Origin: Limanda limanda
Lineage: Eukaryota > Chordata > Actinopteri > Pleuronectiformes > Pleuronectidae
Assembly: GCF_963576545.1 (NCBI RefSeq)
Contig: NW_026870465.1
Span: 310,001 to 374,000, forward strand
Reading direction: 5' to 3'
DNA length: 64,000 bases
Shown here: positions 11,317 through 25,600 of the stretch, one piece after another
Position numbering within the stretch: position 1 is the stretch's first letter
Layout: each line of letters starts with the position of its first letter
Program-made: the position numbers and the translations under genes
The notes under the pieces: model-generated
Seen by the model: only the letters and a program-made list of their open reading frames with translations
What the model was told of the DNA's origin: nothing
Databases searched by the model: none

Positions 11317-14300
11317 GATATTCTTGAATAACTTTTTTTGTGAAGGTCGGAGAGACTTGTAAAGTGGTTGCATCTGGACTAATTTGGGTCCTGCGGATCG
11401 ATTGGTACCATCCCCGAGCTTGTACGACCTTCGGAAGAGGTCGACCGACGAAATTCCCCCAAATCTGAGGAGATATTCTTGAATAACTTTTTTTGTGAAG
11501 GTCGGAGAGACTTGCAAGTAGGCTCTACCCCCACTAAATGGGGTAGCGCGCATCGATCGGTACCATCCTTGAGCTTCTCCGACTTTCGGAAGGGTTAGGG
11601 TTAGGGTTAGGGATGAAAGCACATAGGAGAAAGAGATATTCTTGAATAACTTTTTTTGTGAAGGTCGGAGAGACTTGGAAAGTGGTTGCATCTGGACTAA
11701 TTTGGGTCCTGCGGATCGATTGGTACCATCCCCGAGCTTGTAAGACCTTCGGAAGAGGTCGACCGACGAAATTCCCCCAAATCTGAGGAGATATTCTTGA
11801 ATAACTTTTTTTGTGAAGGTCGGAGAGACTTGCAAGTAGGCTCTACCCCCACTAAATGGGGTAGCGCGCATCGATCGGTACCATCCTTGAGCTTCTCCGA
11901 CTTTCGGAAGGGTTAGGGTTAGGGTTAGGGATGAAAGCACATAGGAGAAAGAGATATTCTTGAATAACTTTTTTTGTGAAGGTCGGAGAGACTTGCAAGT
12001 AGGCTCTACCCCCACTAAATGGGGTTGCGCGCATCGATCGGTACCATCCTTGAGCTTCTCCGACTTTCGGAAGGGTTAGGGTTAGGGTTAGGGATGAAAG
12101 CACATAGGAGAAAGAGATATTCTTGAATAACTTTTTTTGTGAAGGTCGGAGAGACTTGGAAAGTGGTTGCATCTGGACTAATTTGGGTCCTGCGGATCGA
12201 TTGGTACCATCCCCGAGCTTGTACGACCTTCGGAAGAGGTCGACCGACGAAATTCCCCCAAATCTGAGGAGATATTCTTGAATAACTTTTTTTGTGAAGG
12301 TCGGAGAGACTTGCAAGTAGGCTCTACCCCCACTAAATGGGGTAACGCGCATCGATCGGTACCATCCTTGAGCTTCTCCGACTTTCGGAAGGGTTAGGGT
12401 TAGGGTTAGGGATGAAAGCACATAGGAGAAAGAGATATTCTTGAATAACTTTTTTTGTGAAGGTCGGAGAGACTTGCAAGTAGGCTCTACCCCCACTAAA
12501 TGGGGTAGCGCGCATCGATCGGTACCATCCTTGAGCTTCTCCGACTTTCGGAAGGGTTAGGGTTAGGGTTAGGGATGAAAGCACATAGGAGAAAGAGATA
12601 TTCTTGAATAACTTTTTTTGTGAAGGTCGGAGAGACTTGGAAAGTGGTTGCATCTGGACTAATTTGGGTCCTGCAGATCGATTGGTACCATCCCCGAGCT
12701 TGTACGACCTTCGGAAGAGGTCGACCGACGAAATTCCCCCAAATCTGAGGAGATATTCTTGAATAACTTTTTTTGTGAAGGTCGGAGAGACTTGCAAGTA
12801 GGCTCTACCCCCACTAAATGGGGTAGCGCGCATCGATCGGTACCATCCTTGAGCTTCTCCGACTTTCGGAAGGGTTAGGGTTAGGGTTAGGGATGAAAGC
12901 ACATAGGAGAAAGAGATATTCTTGAATAACTTTTTTTGTGAAGGTCGGAGAGACTTGGAAAGTGGTTGCATCTGGACTAATTTGGGTCCTGCAGATCGAT
13001 TGGTACCATCCCCGAGCTTGTACGACCTTCGGACAAGGTCGACCGACGAAATTCCCCCAAATCTGAGGAGATATTCTTGAATAACTTTTTTTGTGAAGGT
13101 CGGAGAGACTTGCAAGTAGGCTCTACCCCCACTAAATGGGGTAGCGTGCATCGATCGGTACCATCCTTGAGCTTCTCCGACTTTCGGAAGGGTTAGGGTT
13201 AGGGTTAGGGATGAAAGCACATAGGAGAAAGAGATATTCTTGAATAACTTTTTTTGTGAAGGTCGGAGAGACTTGCAAGTAGGCTCTACCCCCACTAAAT
13301 GGGGTTGCGCGCATCGATCGGTACCATCCTTGAGCTTCTCCGACTTTCGGAAGGGTTAGGGTTAGGGTTAGGGATGAAAGCACATAGGAGAAAGAGATAT
13401 TCTTGAATAACTTTTTTTGTGAAGGTCGGAGAGACTTGGAAAGTGGTTGCATCTGGACTAATTTGGGTCCTGCGGATCGATTGGTACCATCCCCGAGCTT
13501 GTACGACCTTCGGAAGAGGTCGACCGACGAAATTCCCCCAAATCTGAGGAGATATTCTTGAATAACTTTTTTTGTGAAGGTCGGAGAGACTTGCAAGTAG
13601 GCTCTACCCCCACTAAATGGGGTAGCGCGCATCGATCGGTACCAATCTTTGAGCTTCTCCGACTTTCGGAAGGGTTAGGGTTAGGGTTAGGGATGAAAGC
13701 ACATAGGAGAAAGAGATATTCTTGAATAACCTTTTTTGTGAAGGTCGGAGAGACTTGCAAGTACGCTCTACCCCCACTAAATGGGGTAGCGCGCATCGAT
13801 CGGTACCATCCTTGAGCTTCTCCGACTTTCGGAAGGGTTAGGGTTAGGGTTAGGGATGAAAGCACATAGGAGAAAGAGATATTCTTGAATAACTTTTTTT
13901 GTGAAGGTCGGAGAGACTTGGAAAGTGGTTGCATCTGGACTAATTTGGGTCCTGCGGATCGATTGGTACCATCCCCGAGCTTGTACGACCTTCGGAAGAG
14001 GTCGACCGACGAAATTCCCCCAAATCTGAGGAGATATTCTTGAATAACTTTTTTTGTGAAGGTCGGAGAGACTTGCAAGTAGGCTCTACCCCCACTAAAT
14101 GGGGTAGCGCGCATCGATCGGTACCATCCTTGAGCTTCTCCGACTTTCGGAAGGGTTAGGGTTAGGGTTAGGGATGAAAGCACATAGGAGAAAGAGATAT
14201 TCTTGAATAACTTTTTTTGTGAAGGTCGGAGAGACTTGCAAGTAGGCTCTACCCCCACTAAATGGGGTTGCGCGCATCGATCGGTACCATCCTTGAGCTT

Positions 14301-16756
14301 CTCCGACTTTCGGAAGGGTTAGGGTTAGGGTTAGGGATGAAAGCACATAGGAGAAAGAGATATTCTTGAATAACTTTTTTTGTGAAGGTCGGAGAGACTT
14401 GGAAAGTGGTTGCATCTGGACTAATTTGGGTCCTGCGGATCGATTGGTACCATCCCCGAGCTTGTACGACCTTCGGAAGAGGTCGACCGACGAAATTCCC
14501 CCAAATCTGAGGAGATATTCTTGAATAACTTTTTTTGTGAAGGTCGGAGAGACTTGCAAGTAGGCTCTACCCCCACTAAATGGGGTAGCGCGCATCGATC
14601 GGTACCATCCTTGAGCTTCTCCGACTTTCGGAAGGGTTAGGGTTAGGGTTAGGGATGAAAGCACATAGGAGAAAGAGATATTCTTGAATAACTTTTTTTG
14701 TGAAGGTCGGAGAGACTTGCAAGTAGGCTCTACCCCCACTAAATGGGGTAGCGCGCATCGATCGGTACCATCCTTGAGCTTCTCCGACTTTCGGAAGGGT
14801 TAGGGTTAGGGTTAGGGATGAAAGCACATAGGAGAAAGAGATATTCTTGAATAACTTTTTTTGTGAAGGTCGGAGAGACTTGGAAAGTGGTTGCATCTGG
14901 ACTAATTTGGGTCCTGCGGATCGATTGGTACCATCCCCGAGCTTGTACGACCTTCGGAAGAGGTCGACCGACGAAATTCCCCCAAATCTGAGGAGATATT
15001 CTTGAATAACTTTTTTTGTGAAGGTCGGAGAGACTTGCAAGTAGGCTCTACCCCCACTAAATGGGGTAGCGCGCATCGATCGGTACCATCCTTGAGCTTC
15101 TCCGACTTTCGGAAGGGTTAGGGTTAGGGTTAGGGATGAAAGCACATAGGAGAAAGAGATATTCTTGAATAACTTTTTTTGTGAAGGTCGGAGAGACTTG
15201 AAAAGTGGTTGCATCTGGACTAATTTGGGTCCTGCAGATCGATTGGTACCATCCCCGAGCTTGTACGACCTTCGGAAGAGGTCGACCGACGAAATTCCCC
15301 CAAATCTGAGGAGATATTCTTGAATAACTTTTTTTGTGAAGGTCGGAGAGACTTGCAAGTAGGCTCTACCCCCACTAAATGGGGTAGCGCGCATCGATCG
15401 GTACCATCCTTGAGCTTCTCCGACTTTCGGAAGGGTTAGGGTTAGGGTTAGGGATGAAAGCACATAGGAGAAAGAGATATTCTTGAATAACTTTTTTTGT
15501 GAAGGTCGGAGAGACTTGCAAGTAGGCTCTACCCCCACTAAATGGGGTTGCGCGCATCGATCGGTACCATCCTTGAGCTTCTCCGACTTTCGGAAGGGTT
15601 AGGGTTAGGGTTAGGGATGAAAGCACATAGGAGAAAGAGATATTCTTGAATAACTTTTTTTGTGAAGGTCGGAGAGACTTGGAAAGTGGTTGCATCTGGA
15701 CTAATTTGGGTCCTGCGGATCGATTGGTACCATCCCCGAGCTTGTACGACCTTCGGAAGAGGTCGACCGACGAAATTCCCCCAAATCTGAGGAGATATTC
15801 TTGAATAACTTTTTTTGTGAAGGTCGGAGAGACTTGCAAGTAGGCTCTACCCCCACTAAATGGGGTAGCGCGCATCGATCGGTACCAATCTTTGAGCTTC
15901 TCCGACTTTCGGAAGGGTTAGGGTTAGGGTTAGGGATGAAAGCACATAGGAGAAAGAGATATTCTTGAATAACTTTTTTTGTGAAGGTCGGAGAGACTTG
16001 CAAGTACGCTCTACCCCCACTAAATGGGGTAGCGCGCATCGATCTGTACCATCCTTGAGCTTCTCCGACTTTCGGAAGGGTTAGGGTTAGGGTTAGGGAT
16101 GAAAGCACATAGGAGAAAGAGATATTCTTGAATAACTTTTTTTGTGAAGGTCGGAGAGACTTGGAAAGTGGTTGCATCTGGACTAATTTGGGTCCTGCGG
16201 ATCGATTGGTACCATCCCCGAGCTTGTACGACCTTCGGAAGAGGTCGACCGACGAAATTCCCCCAAATCTGAGGAGATATTCTTGAATAACTTTTTTTGT
16301 GAAGGTCGGAGAGACTTGCAAGTAGGCTCTACCCCCACTAAATGGGGTAGCGCGCATCGATCGGTACCATCCTTGAGCTTCTCCGACTTTCGGAAGGGTT
16401 AGGGTTAGGGTTAGGGATGAAAGCACATAGGAGAAAGAGATATTCTTGAATAACTTTTTTTGTGAAGGTCGGAGAGACTTGCAAGTAGGCTCTACCCCCA
16501 CTAAATGGGGTAGCGCGCATCGATCGGTACTATCCTTGAGCTTCTCCGACTTTCGGAAGGGTTAGGGTTAGGGTTAGGGATGAAAGCACATAGGAGAAAG
16601 AGATATTCTTGAATAACTTTTTTTGTGAAGGTCGGAGAGACTTGGAAAGTGGTTGCATCTCGACTAATTTGGGTCCTGCGGATCGATTGGTACCATCCCC
16701 GAGCTTGTACGACCTTCGGAAGAGGTCGACCGACGAAATTCCCCCAAATCTGAGGA
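11317..16756 (+). repeat. Segment 4: first copy of a 5.6-kb block (partner 22693-28295)
   Basis: B monomers start at 11317, 11635, 12116, 12597, 12915, 13396, 13878, 14359, 14840, 15158, 15639, 16121 and 16602. Together with the A at 16757-16919 it matches 22693-28295 at a shift of 11,376 bp. Shared marks include CTTGTAAAGTGG in the first B, TTGTAAGACC (about 11740), GGACAAGG (13034), GCGTGCATC (13147) and GATCTGTACC (16045). Only scattered single-base differences separate the copies: 13993/25369 C/T, 15201/26577 A/G, 16152/27528 C/A. Confidence 0.9.
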
Positions 16757-19700
16757 GATATTCTTGAATAACTTTTTTTGTGAAGGTCGGAGAGACTTGC
16801 AAGTAGGCTCTACCCCCACTAAATGGGGTAGCGCGCATCGATCGGTACCATCCTTGAGCTTCTCCGACTTTCGGAAGGGTTAGGGTTAGGGTTAGGGATG
16901 AAAGCACATAGGAGAAAGAGATATTCTTGAATAACTTTTTTGTGAAGGTCGGAGAGACTTGCAAGTAGGCTCTACCCCCACTAAATGGGGTAGCGCGCAT
17001 CGATCGGTACTATCCTTGAGCTTCTCCGACTTTCGGAAGGGTTAGGGTTAGGGTTAGGGATGAAAGCACATAGGAGAAAGAGATATTCTTGAATAACTTT
17101 TTTTGTGAAGGTCGGAGAGACTTGGAAAGTGGTTGCATCTCGACTAATTCGGGTCCTGCGGATCGATTGGTACCATCCCCGAGCTTGTACGACCTTCGGA
17201 AGAGGTCGACCGACGAAATTCCCCCAAATCTGAGGAGATATTCTTGAATAACTTTTTTTGTGAAGGTCGGAGAGACTTGCAAGTAGGCTCTACCCCCACT
17301 AAATGGGGTAACGCGCATCGATCGGTACCATCCTTGAGCTTCTCAGACTTTCGGAAGGGTTAGGGTTAGGGTTAGGGATGAAAGCACATAGGAGAAAGAG
17401 ATATTCTTGAATAACTTTTTTTGTGAAGGTCGGAGAGACTTGGAAAGTGGTTGCATCTGGACTAATTTGGGTCCTGCGGATCGATTGGTACCATCCCCGA
17501 GCTTGTACGACCTTCGGAAGAGGTCGACCGACGAAATTCCCCCAAATCTGAGGAGATATTCTTGAATAACTGTTTTTGTGAAGGACGGAGAGACTTGCAA
17601 GTAGGCTCTACCCCCACTAAATGGGGTAGCGCGCATCGATCGGTACCATCCTTGAGCTTCTCCGACTTTCGGAAGGGTTAGGGTTAGGGTTAGGGATGAA
17701 AGCACATAGGAGAAAGAGATATTCTTGAATAACTTTTTTTGTGAAGGTCGGAGAGACTTGCAAGTAGGCTCTACCCCCACTAAATGGGGTTGCGCGCATC
17801 GATCGGTACCATCCTTGAGCTTCTCCGACTTTCGGAAGGGTTAGGGTTAGGGTTAGGGATGAAAGCACATAGGAGAAAGAGATATTCTTGAATAACTTTT
17901 TTTGTGAAGGTCGGAGAGACTTGGAAAGTGGTTGCATCTGGACTAATTTGGGTCCTGCGGATCGATTGGTACCATCCCCGAGCTTGTACGACCTTCGGAA
18001 GAGGTCGACCGACGAAATTCCCCCAAATCTGAGGAGATATTCTTGAATAACTTTTTTTGTGAAGGTCGGAGAGACTTGCAAGTAGGCTCTACCCCCACTA
18101 AATGGGGTAGCGCGCATCGATCGGTACCATCCTTGAGCTTCTCCGACTTTCGGAAGGGTTAGGGTTAGGGTTAGGGATGAAAGCACATAGGAGAAAGAGA
18201 TATTCTTGAATAACTTTTTTTGTGAAGGTCGGAGAGACTTGGAAAGTGGTTGCATCTGGACTAATTTGGGTCCTGCGGATCGATTGGTACCATCCCCGAG
18301 CTTGTACGACCTTCGGAAGAGGTCGACCGACGAAATTCCCCCAAATCTGAGGAGATATTCTTGAATAACTTTTTTTGTGAAGGTCGGAGAGACTTGCAAG
18401 TAGGCTCTACCCCCACTAAATGGGGTAGCGCGCATCGATCGGTACCATCCTTGAGCTTCTCCGACTTTCGGAAGGGTTAGGGTTAGGGTTAGGGATGAAA
18501 GCACATAGGAGAAAGAGATATTCTTGAATAACTTTTTTTGTGAAGGTCGGAGAGACTTGGAAAGTGGTTGCATCTGGACTAATTTGGGTCCTGCGGATCG
18601 ATTGGTACCATCCCCGAGCTTGTACGACCTTCGGAAGAGGTCGACCGACGAAATTCCCCCAAATCTGAGGAGATATTCTTGAATAACTTTTTTTGTGAAG
18701 GTCGGAGAGACTTGCAAGTAGGCTCTACCCCCACTAAATGGGGTAGCGCGCATCGATCGGTACCAATCTTTGAGCTTCTCCGACTTTCGGAAGGGTTAGG
18801 GTTAGGGTTAGGGATGAAAGCACATAGGAGAAAGAGATATTCTTGAATAACTTTTTTTGTGAAGGTCGGAGAGACTTGCAAGTACGCTCTACCCCCACTA
18901 AATGGGGTAGCGCGCATCGATCGGTACCATCCTTGAGCTTCTCCGACTTTCGGAAGGGTTAGGGTTAGGGTTAGGGATGAAAGCACATAGGAGAAAGAGA
19001 TATTCTTGAATAACTTTTTTTGTGAAGGTCGGAGAGACTTGGAAAGTGGTTGCATCTGGACTAATGTGGGTCCTGCGGATCGATTGGTACCATCCCCGAG
19101 CTTGTACGACCTTCGGAAGAGGTCGACCGAGGAAATTCCCCCAAATCTGAGGAGATATTCTTGAATAACTTTTTTTGTGAAGGTCGGAGAGACTTGCAAG
19201 TAGGCTCTACCCCCACTAAATGGGGTAGCGCGCATCGATCGGTACCATCCTTGAGCTTCTCCGACTTTCGGAAGGGTTAGGGTTAGGGTTAGGGATGAAA
19301 GCACATAGGAGAAAGAGATATTCTTGAATAACTTTTTTTGTGAAGGTCGGAGAGACTTGCAAGTAGGCTCTACCCCCACTAAATGGGGTAGCGCGCATCG
19401 ATCGGTACTATCCTTGAGCTTCTCCGACTTTCGGAAGGGTTAGGGTTAGGGTTAGGGATGAAAGCACATAGGAGAAAGAGATATTCTTGAATAACTTTTT
19501 TTGTGAAGGTCGGAGAGACTTGCAAGTAGGCTCTACCCCCACTAAATGGGGTAGCGCGCATCGATCGGTACCATCCTTGAGCTTCTCCGACTTTCGGAAG
19601 GGTTAGGGTTAGGGTTAGGGATGAAAGCACATAGGAGAAAGAGATATTCTTGAATAACTTTTTTTGTGAAGGTCGAAGAGACTTGCAAGTAGGCTCTACC

Positions 19701-21412
19701 CCCACTAAATGGGGTAGCGCGCATCGATCGGTACCATCCTTGAGCTTCTCCGACTTTCGGAAGGGTTAGGGTTAGGGTTAGGGATGAAAGCACATAGGAG
19801 AAAGAGATATTCTTGAATAACTTTTTTTGTGAAGGTCGGAGAGACTTGGAAAGTGGTTGCATCTGGACTAATTTGGGTCCTGCGGATCGATTGGTACCAT
19901 CCCCGAGCTTGTACGACCTTCGGAAGAGGTCGAACGACGAAATTCCCCCAAATCTGAGGAGATATTCTTGAATAACTTTTTTTGTGAAGGTCGGAGAGAC
20001 TTGCAAGTAGGCTCTACCCCCACTAAATGGGGTAGCGCGCATCGATCGGTACTATCCTTGAGCTTCTCCGACTTTCGGAAGGGTTAGGGTTAGGGTTAGG
20101 GATGAAAGCACATAGGAGAAAGAGATATTCTTGAATAACTTTTTTTGTGAAGGTCGGAGAGACTTGCAAGTAGGCTCTACCCCCACTAAATGGGGTAGCG
20201 CGCATCGATCGGTACCATCCTTGAGCTTCTCCGACTTTCGGAAGGGTTAGGGTTAGGGTTAGGGATGAAAGCACATAGGAGAAAGAGATATTCTTGAATA
20301 ACTTTTTTTGTGAAGGTCGAAGAGACTTGCAAGTAGGCTCTACCCCCACTAAATGGGGTAGCGCGCATCGATCGGTACCATCCTTGAGCTTCTCCGACTT
20401 TCGGAAGGGTTAGGGTTAGGGTTAGGGATGAAAGCACATAGGAGAAAGAGATATTCTTGAATAACTTTTTTTGTGAAGGTCGGAGAGACTTGGAAAGTGG
20501 TTGCATCTGGACTAATTTGGGTCCTGCGGATCGATTGGTACCATCCCCGAGCTTGTACGACCTTCGGAAGAGGTCGAACGACGAAATTCCCCCAAATCTG
20601 AGGAGATATTCTTGAATAACTTTTTTTGTGAAGGTCGGAGAGACTTGCAAGTAGGCTCTACCCCCACTAAATGGGGTAGCGCGCATCGATCGGTACCATC
20701 CTTGAGCTTCTCCGACTTTCGGAAGGGTTAGGGTTAGGGTTAGGGATGAAAGCACATAGGAGAAAGAGATATTCTTGAATAACTTTTTTTGTGAAGGTCG
20801 GAGAGACTTGCAAGTAGGCTCTACCCCCACTAAATGGGGTTGCGCGCATCGATCGGTACCATCCTTGAGCTTCTCCGACTTTCGGAAGGGTTAGGGTTAG
20901 GGTTAGGGATGAAAGCACATAGGAGAAAGAGATATTCTTGAATAACTTTTTTTGTGAAGGTCGGAGAGACTTGGAAAGTGGTTGCATCTGGACTAATTTG
21001 GGTCCTGCGGATCGATTGGTACCATCACCGAGCTTGTACGACCTTCGGAAGAGGTCGACCGACGAAATTCCCCCAAATCTGAGGAGATATTCTTGAATAA
21101 CTTTTTTTGTGAAGGTCGGAGAGACTTGCAAGTAGGCTCTACCCCCACTAAATGGGGTAGCGCGCATCGATCGGTACCAATCTTTGAGCTTCTCCGACTT
21201 TCGGAAGGGTTAGGGTTAGGGTTAGGGATGAAAGCACATAGGAGAAAGAGATATTCTTGAATAACTTTTTTTGTGAAGGTCGGAGAGACTTGCAAGTACG
21301 CTTTACCCCCACTAAATGGGGTAGCGCGCATCGATCGGTACCATCCTTGAGCTTCTCCGACTTTCGGAAGGGTTAGGGTTAGGGTTAGGGATGAAAGCAC
21401 ATAGGAGAAAGA
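16757..21412 (+). repeat. Segment 5: second copy of the 4.66-kb block
   Basis: B monomers start at 17082, 17400, 17881, 18199, 18517, 18999, 19806, 20450 and 20931, each 10,096 bp after its partner in 6661-11316. The copy repeats the T6 monomer (16920-17081), the AAAA run (19154-19805) and the nested 644-bp duplication. Identity ends at 21413, where the partner position (11317) has the CTTGTAAAG form of B and this copy has CTTGGAAAG. Confidence 0.9.
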
Positions 21413-22692
21413 GATATTCTTGAATAACTTTTTTTGTGAAGGTCGGAGAGACTTGGAAAGTGGTTGCATCTGGACTAATTTGGGTCCTGCGGATCGATTG
21501 GTACCATCCCCGAGCTTGTACGACCTTCGGAAGAGGTCGACCGACGAAATTCCCCCAAATCTGAGGAGATATTCTTGAATAACTTTTTTTGTGAAGGTCG
21601 GAGAGACTTGCAAGTAGGCTCTACCCCCACTAAATGGGGTAGCGCGCATCGATCGGTACCATCCTTGAGCTTCTCCGACTTTCGGAAGGGTTAGGGTTAG
21701 GGTTAGGGATGAAAGCACATAGGAGAAAGAGATATTCTTGAATAACTTTTTTTGTGAAGGTCGGAGAGACTTGCAAGTAGGCTCTACCCCCACTAAATGG
21801 GGTAGCGCGCATCGATCGGTACTATCCTTGAGCTTCTCCGACTTTCGGAAGGGTTAGGGTTAGGGTTAGGGATGAAAGCACATAGGAGAAAGAGATATTC
21901 TTGAATAACTTTTTTTGTGAAGGTCGGAGAGACTTGGAAAGTGGTTGCATCTCGACTAATTCGGGTCCTGCGGATCGATTGGTACCATCCCCGAGCTTGT
22001 ACGACCTTCGGAAGAGGTCGACCGACGAAATTCCCCCAAATCTGAGGAGATATTCTTGAATAACTTTTTTTGTGAAGGTCGGAGAGACTTGCAAGTAGGC
22101 TCTACCCCCACTAAATGGGGTAACGCGCATCGATCGGTACCATCCTTGAGCTTCTCAGACTTTCGGAAGGGTTAGGGTTAGGGTTAGGGATGAAAGCACA
22201 TAGGAGAAAGAGATATTCTTGAATAACTTTTTTTGTGAAGGTCGGAGAGACTTGGAAAGTGGTTGCATCTGGACTAATTTGGGTCCTGCGGATCGATTGG
22301 TACCATCCCCGAGCTTGTACGACCTTCGGAAGAGGTCGACCGACGAAATTCCCCCAAATCTGAGGAGATATTCTTGAATAACTGTTTTTGTGAAGGACGG
22401 AGAGACTTGCAAGTAGGCTCTACCCCCACTAAATGGGGTAGCGCGCATCGATCGGTACCATCCTTGAGCTTCTCCGACTTTCGGAAGGGTTAGGGTTAGG
22501 GTTAGGGATGAAAGCACATAGGAGAAAGAGATATTCTTGAATAACTTTTTTTGTGAAGGTCGGAGAGACTTGCAAGTAGGCTCTACCCCCACTAAATGGG
22601 GTTGCGCGCATCGATCGGTACCATCCTTGAGCTTCTCCGACTTTCGGAAGGGTTAGGGTTAGGGTTAGGGATGAAAGCACATAGGAGAAAGA
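21413..22692 (+). repeat. Segment 6: 1,280-bp extra eight-monomer block, third copy of 6506-7784
   Basis: B monomers start at 21413, 21894 and 22212; order BAABABAA. It interrupts the long duplication, since the matching sequence before it is at shift 10,096 and after it at shift 11,376, a difference of exactly 1,280. Its monomers carry the marks of 6506-7784 and 16602-17880 (GGTACTATCC, CATCTCGACTAATTCGGG, GGTAACGCGC with CTCAGAC, TGTTTTT with GGACGG), but its second A has T7 and is 163 bp where the others have T6. It is an insertion in this copy or a deletion from the other. Confidence 0.87.
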
Positions 22693-25600
22693 GATATTCT
22701 TGAATAACTTTTTTTGTGAAGGTCGGAGAGACTTGTAAAGTGGTTGCATCTGGACTAATTTGGGTCCTGCGGATCGATTGGTACCATCCCCGAGCTTGTA
22801 CGACCTTCGGAAGAGGTCGACCGACGAAATTCCCCCAAATCTGAGGAGATATTCTTGAATAACTTTTTTTGTGAAGGTCGGAGAGACTTGCAAGTAGGCT
22901 CTACCCCCACTAAATGGGGTAGCGCGCATCGATCGGTACCATCCTTGAGCTTCTCCGACTTTCGGAAGGGTTAGGGTTAGGGTTAGGGATGAAAGCACAT
23001 AGGAGAAAGAGATATTCTTGAATAACTTTTTTTGTGAAGGTCGGAGAGACTTGGAAAGTGGTTGCATCTGGACTAATTTGGGTCCTGCGGATCGATTGGT
23101 ACCATCCCCGAGCTTGTAAGACCTTCGGAAGAGGTCGACCGACGAAATTCCCCCAAATCTGAGGAGATATTCTTGAATAACTTTTTTTGTGAAGGTCGGA
23201 GAGACTTGCAAGTAGGCTCTACCCCCACTAAATGGGGTAGCGCGCATCGATCGGTACCATCCTTGAGCTTCTCCGACTTTCGGAAGGGTTAGGGTTAGGG
23301 TTAGGGATGAAAGCACATAGGAGAAAGAGATATTCTTGAATAACTTTTTTTGTGAAGGTCGGAGAGACTTGCAAGTAGGCTCTACCCCCACTAAATGGGG
23401 TTGCGCGCATCGATCGGTACCATCCTTGAGCTTCTCCGACTTTCGGAAGGGTTAGGGTTAGGGTTAGGGATGAAAGCACATAGGAGAAAGAGATATTCTT
23501 GAATAACTTTTTTTGTGAAGGTCGGAGAGACTTGGAAAGTGGTTGCATCTGGACTAATTTGGGTCCTGCGGATCGATTGGTACCATCCCCGAGCTTGTAC
23601 GACCTTCGGAAGAGGTCGACCGACGAAATTCCCCCAAATCTGAGGAGATATTCTTGAATAACTTTTTTTGTGAAGGTCGGAGAGACTTGCAAGTAGGCTC
23701 TACCCCCACTAAATGGGGTAACGCGCATCGATCGGTACCATCCTTGAGCTTCTCCGACTTTCGGAAGGGTTAGGGTTAGGGTTAGGGATGAAAGCACATA
23801 GGAGAAAGAGATATTCTTGAATAACTTTTTTTGTGAAGGTCGGAGAGACTTGCAAGTAGGCTCTACCCCCACTAAATGGGGTAGCGCGCATCGATCGGTA
23901 CCATCCTTGAGCTTCTCCGACTTTCGGAAGGGTTAGGGTTAGGGTTAGGGATGAAAGCACATAGGAGAAAGAGATATTCTTGAATAACTTTTTTTGTGAA
24001 GGTCGGAGAGACTTGGAAAGTGGTTGCATCTGGACTAATTTGGGTCCTGCAGATCGATTGGTACCATCCCCGAGCTTGTACGACCTTCGGAAGAGGTCGA
24101 CCGACGAAATTCCCCCAAATCTGAGGAGATATTCTTGAATAACTTTTTTTGTGAAGGTCGGAGAGACTTGCAAGTAGGCTCTACCCCCACTAAATGGGGT
24201 AGCGCGCATCGATCGGTACCATCCTTGAGCTTCTCCGACTTTCGGAAGGGTTAGGGTTAGGGTTAGGGATGAAAGCACATAGGAGAAAGAGATATTCTTG
24301 AATAACTTTTTTTGTGAAGGTCGGAGAGACTTGGAAAGTGGTTGCATCTGGACTAATTTGGGTCCTGCAGATCGATTGGTACCATCCCCGAGCTTGTACG
24401 ACCTTCGGACAAGGTCGACCGACGAAATTCCCCCAAATCTGAGGAGATATTCTTGAATAACTTTTTTTGTGAAGGTCGGAGAGACTTGCAAGTAGGCTCT
24501 ACCCCCACTAAATGGGGTAGCGTGCATCGATCGGTACCATCCTTGAGCTTCTCCGACTTTCGGAAGGGTTAGGGTTAGGGTTAGGGATGAAAGCACATAG
24601 GAGAAAGAGATATTCTTGAATAACTTTTTTTGTGAAGGTCGGAGAGACTTGCAAGTAGGCTCTACCCCCACTAAATGGGGTTGCGCGCATCGATCGGTAC
24701 CATCCTTGAGCTTCTCCGACTTTCGGAAGGGTTAGGGTTAGGGTTAGGGATGAAAGCACATAGGAGAAAGAGATATTCTTGAATAACTTTTTTTGTGAAG
24801 GTCGGAGAGACTTGGAAAGTGGTTGCATCTGGACTAATTTGGGTCCTGCGGATCGATTGGTACCATCCCCGAGCTTGTACGACCTTCGGAAGAGGTCGAC
24901 CGACGAAATTCCCCCAAATCTGAGGAGATATTCTTGAATAACTTTTTTTGTGAAGGTCGGAGAGACTTGCAAGTAGGCTCTACCCCCACTAAATGGGGTA
25001 GCGCGCATCGATCGGTACCAATCTTTGAGCTTCTCCGACTTTCGGAAGGGTTAGGGTTAGGGTTAGGGATGAAAGCACATAGGAGAAAGAGATATTCTTG
25101 AATAACCTTTTTTGTGAAGGTCGGAGAGACTTGCAAGTACGCTCTACCCCCACTAAATGGGGTAGCGCGCATCGATCGGTACCATCCTTGAGCTTCTCCG
25201 ACTTTCGGAAGGGTTAGGGTTAGGGTTAGGGATGAAAGCACATAGGAGAAAGAGATATTCTTGAATAACTTTTTTTGTGAAGGTCGGAGAGACTTGGAAA
25301 GTGGTTGCATCTGGACTAATTTGGGTCCTGCGGATCGATTGGTACCATCCCCGAGCTTGTACGACCTTTGGAAGAGGTCGACCGACGAAATTCCCCCAAA
25401 TCTGAGGAGATATTCTTGAATAACTTTTTTTGTGAAGGTCGGAGAGACTTGCAAGTAGGCTCTACCCCCACTAAATGGGGTAGCGCGCATCGATCGGTAC
25501 CATCCTTGAGCTTCTCCGACTTTCGGAAGGGTTAGGGTTAGGGTTAGGGATGAAAGCACATAGGAGAAAGAGATATTCTTGAATAACTTTTTTTGTGAAG

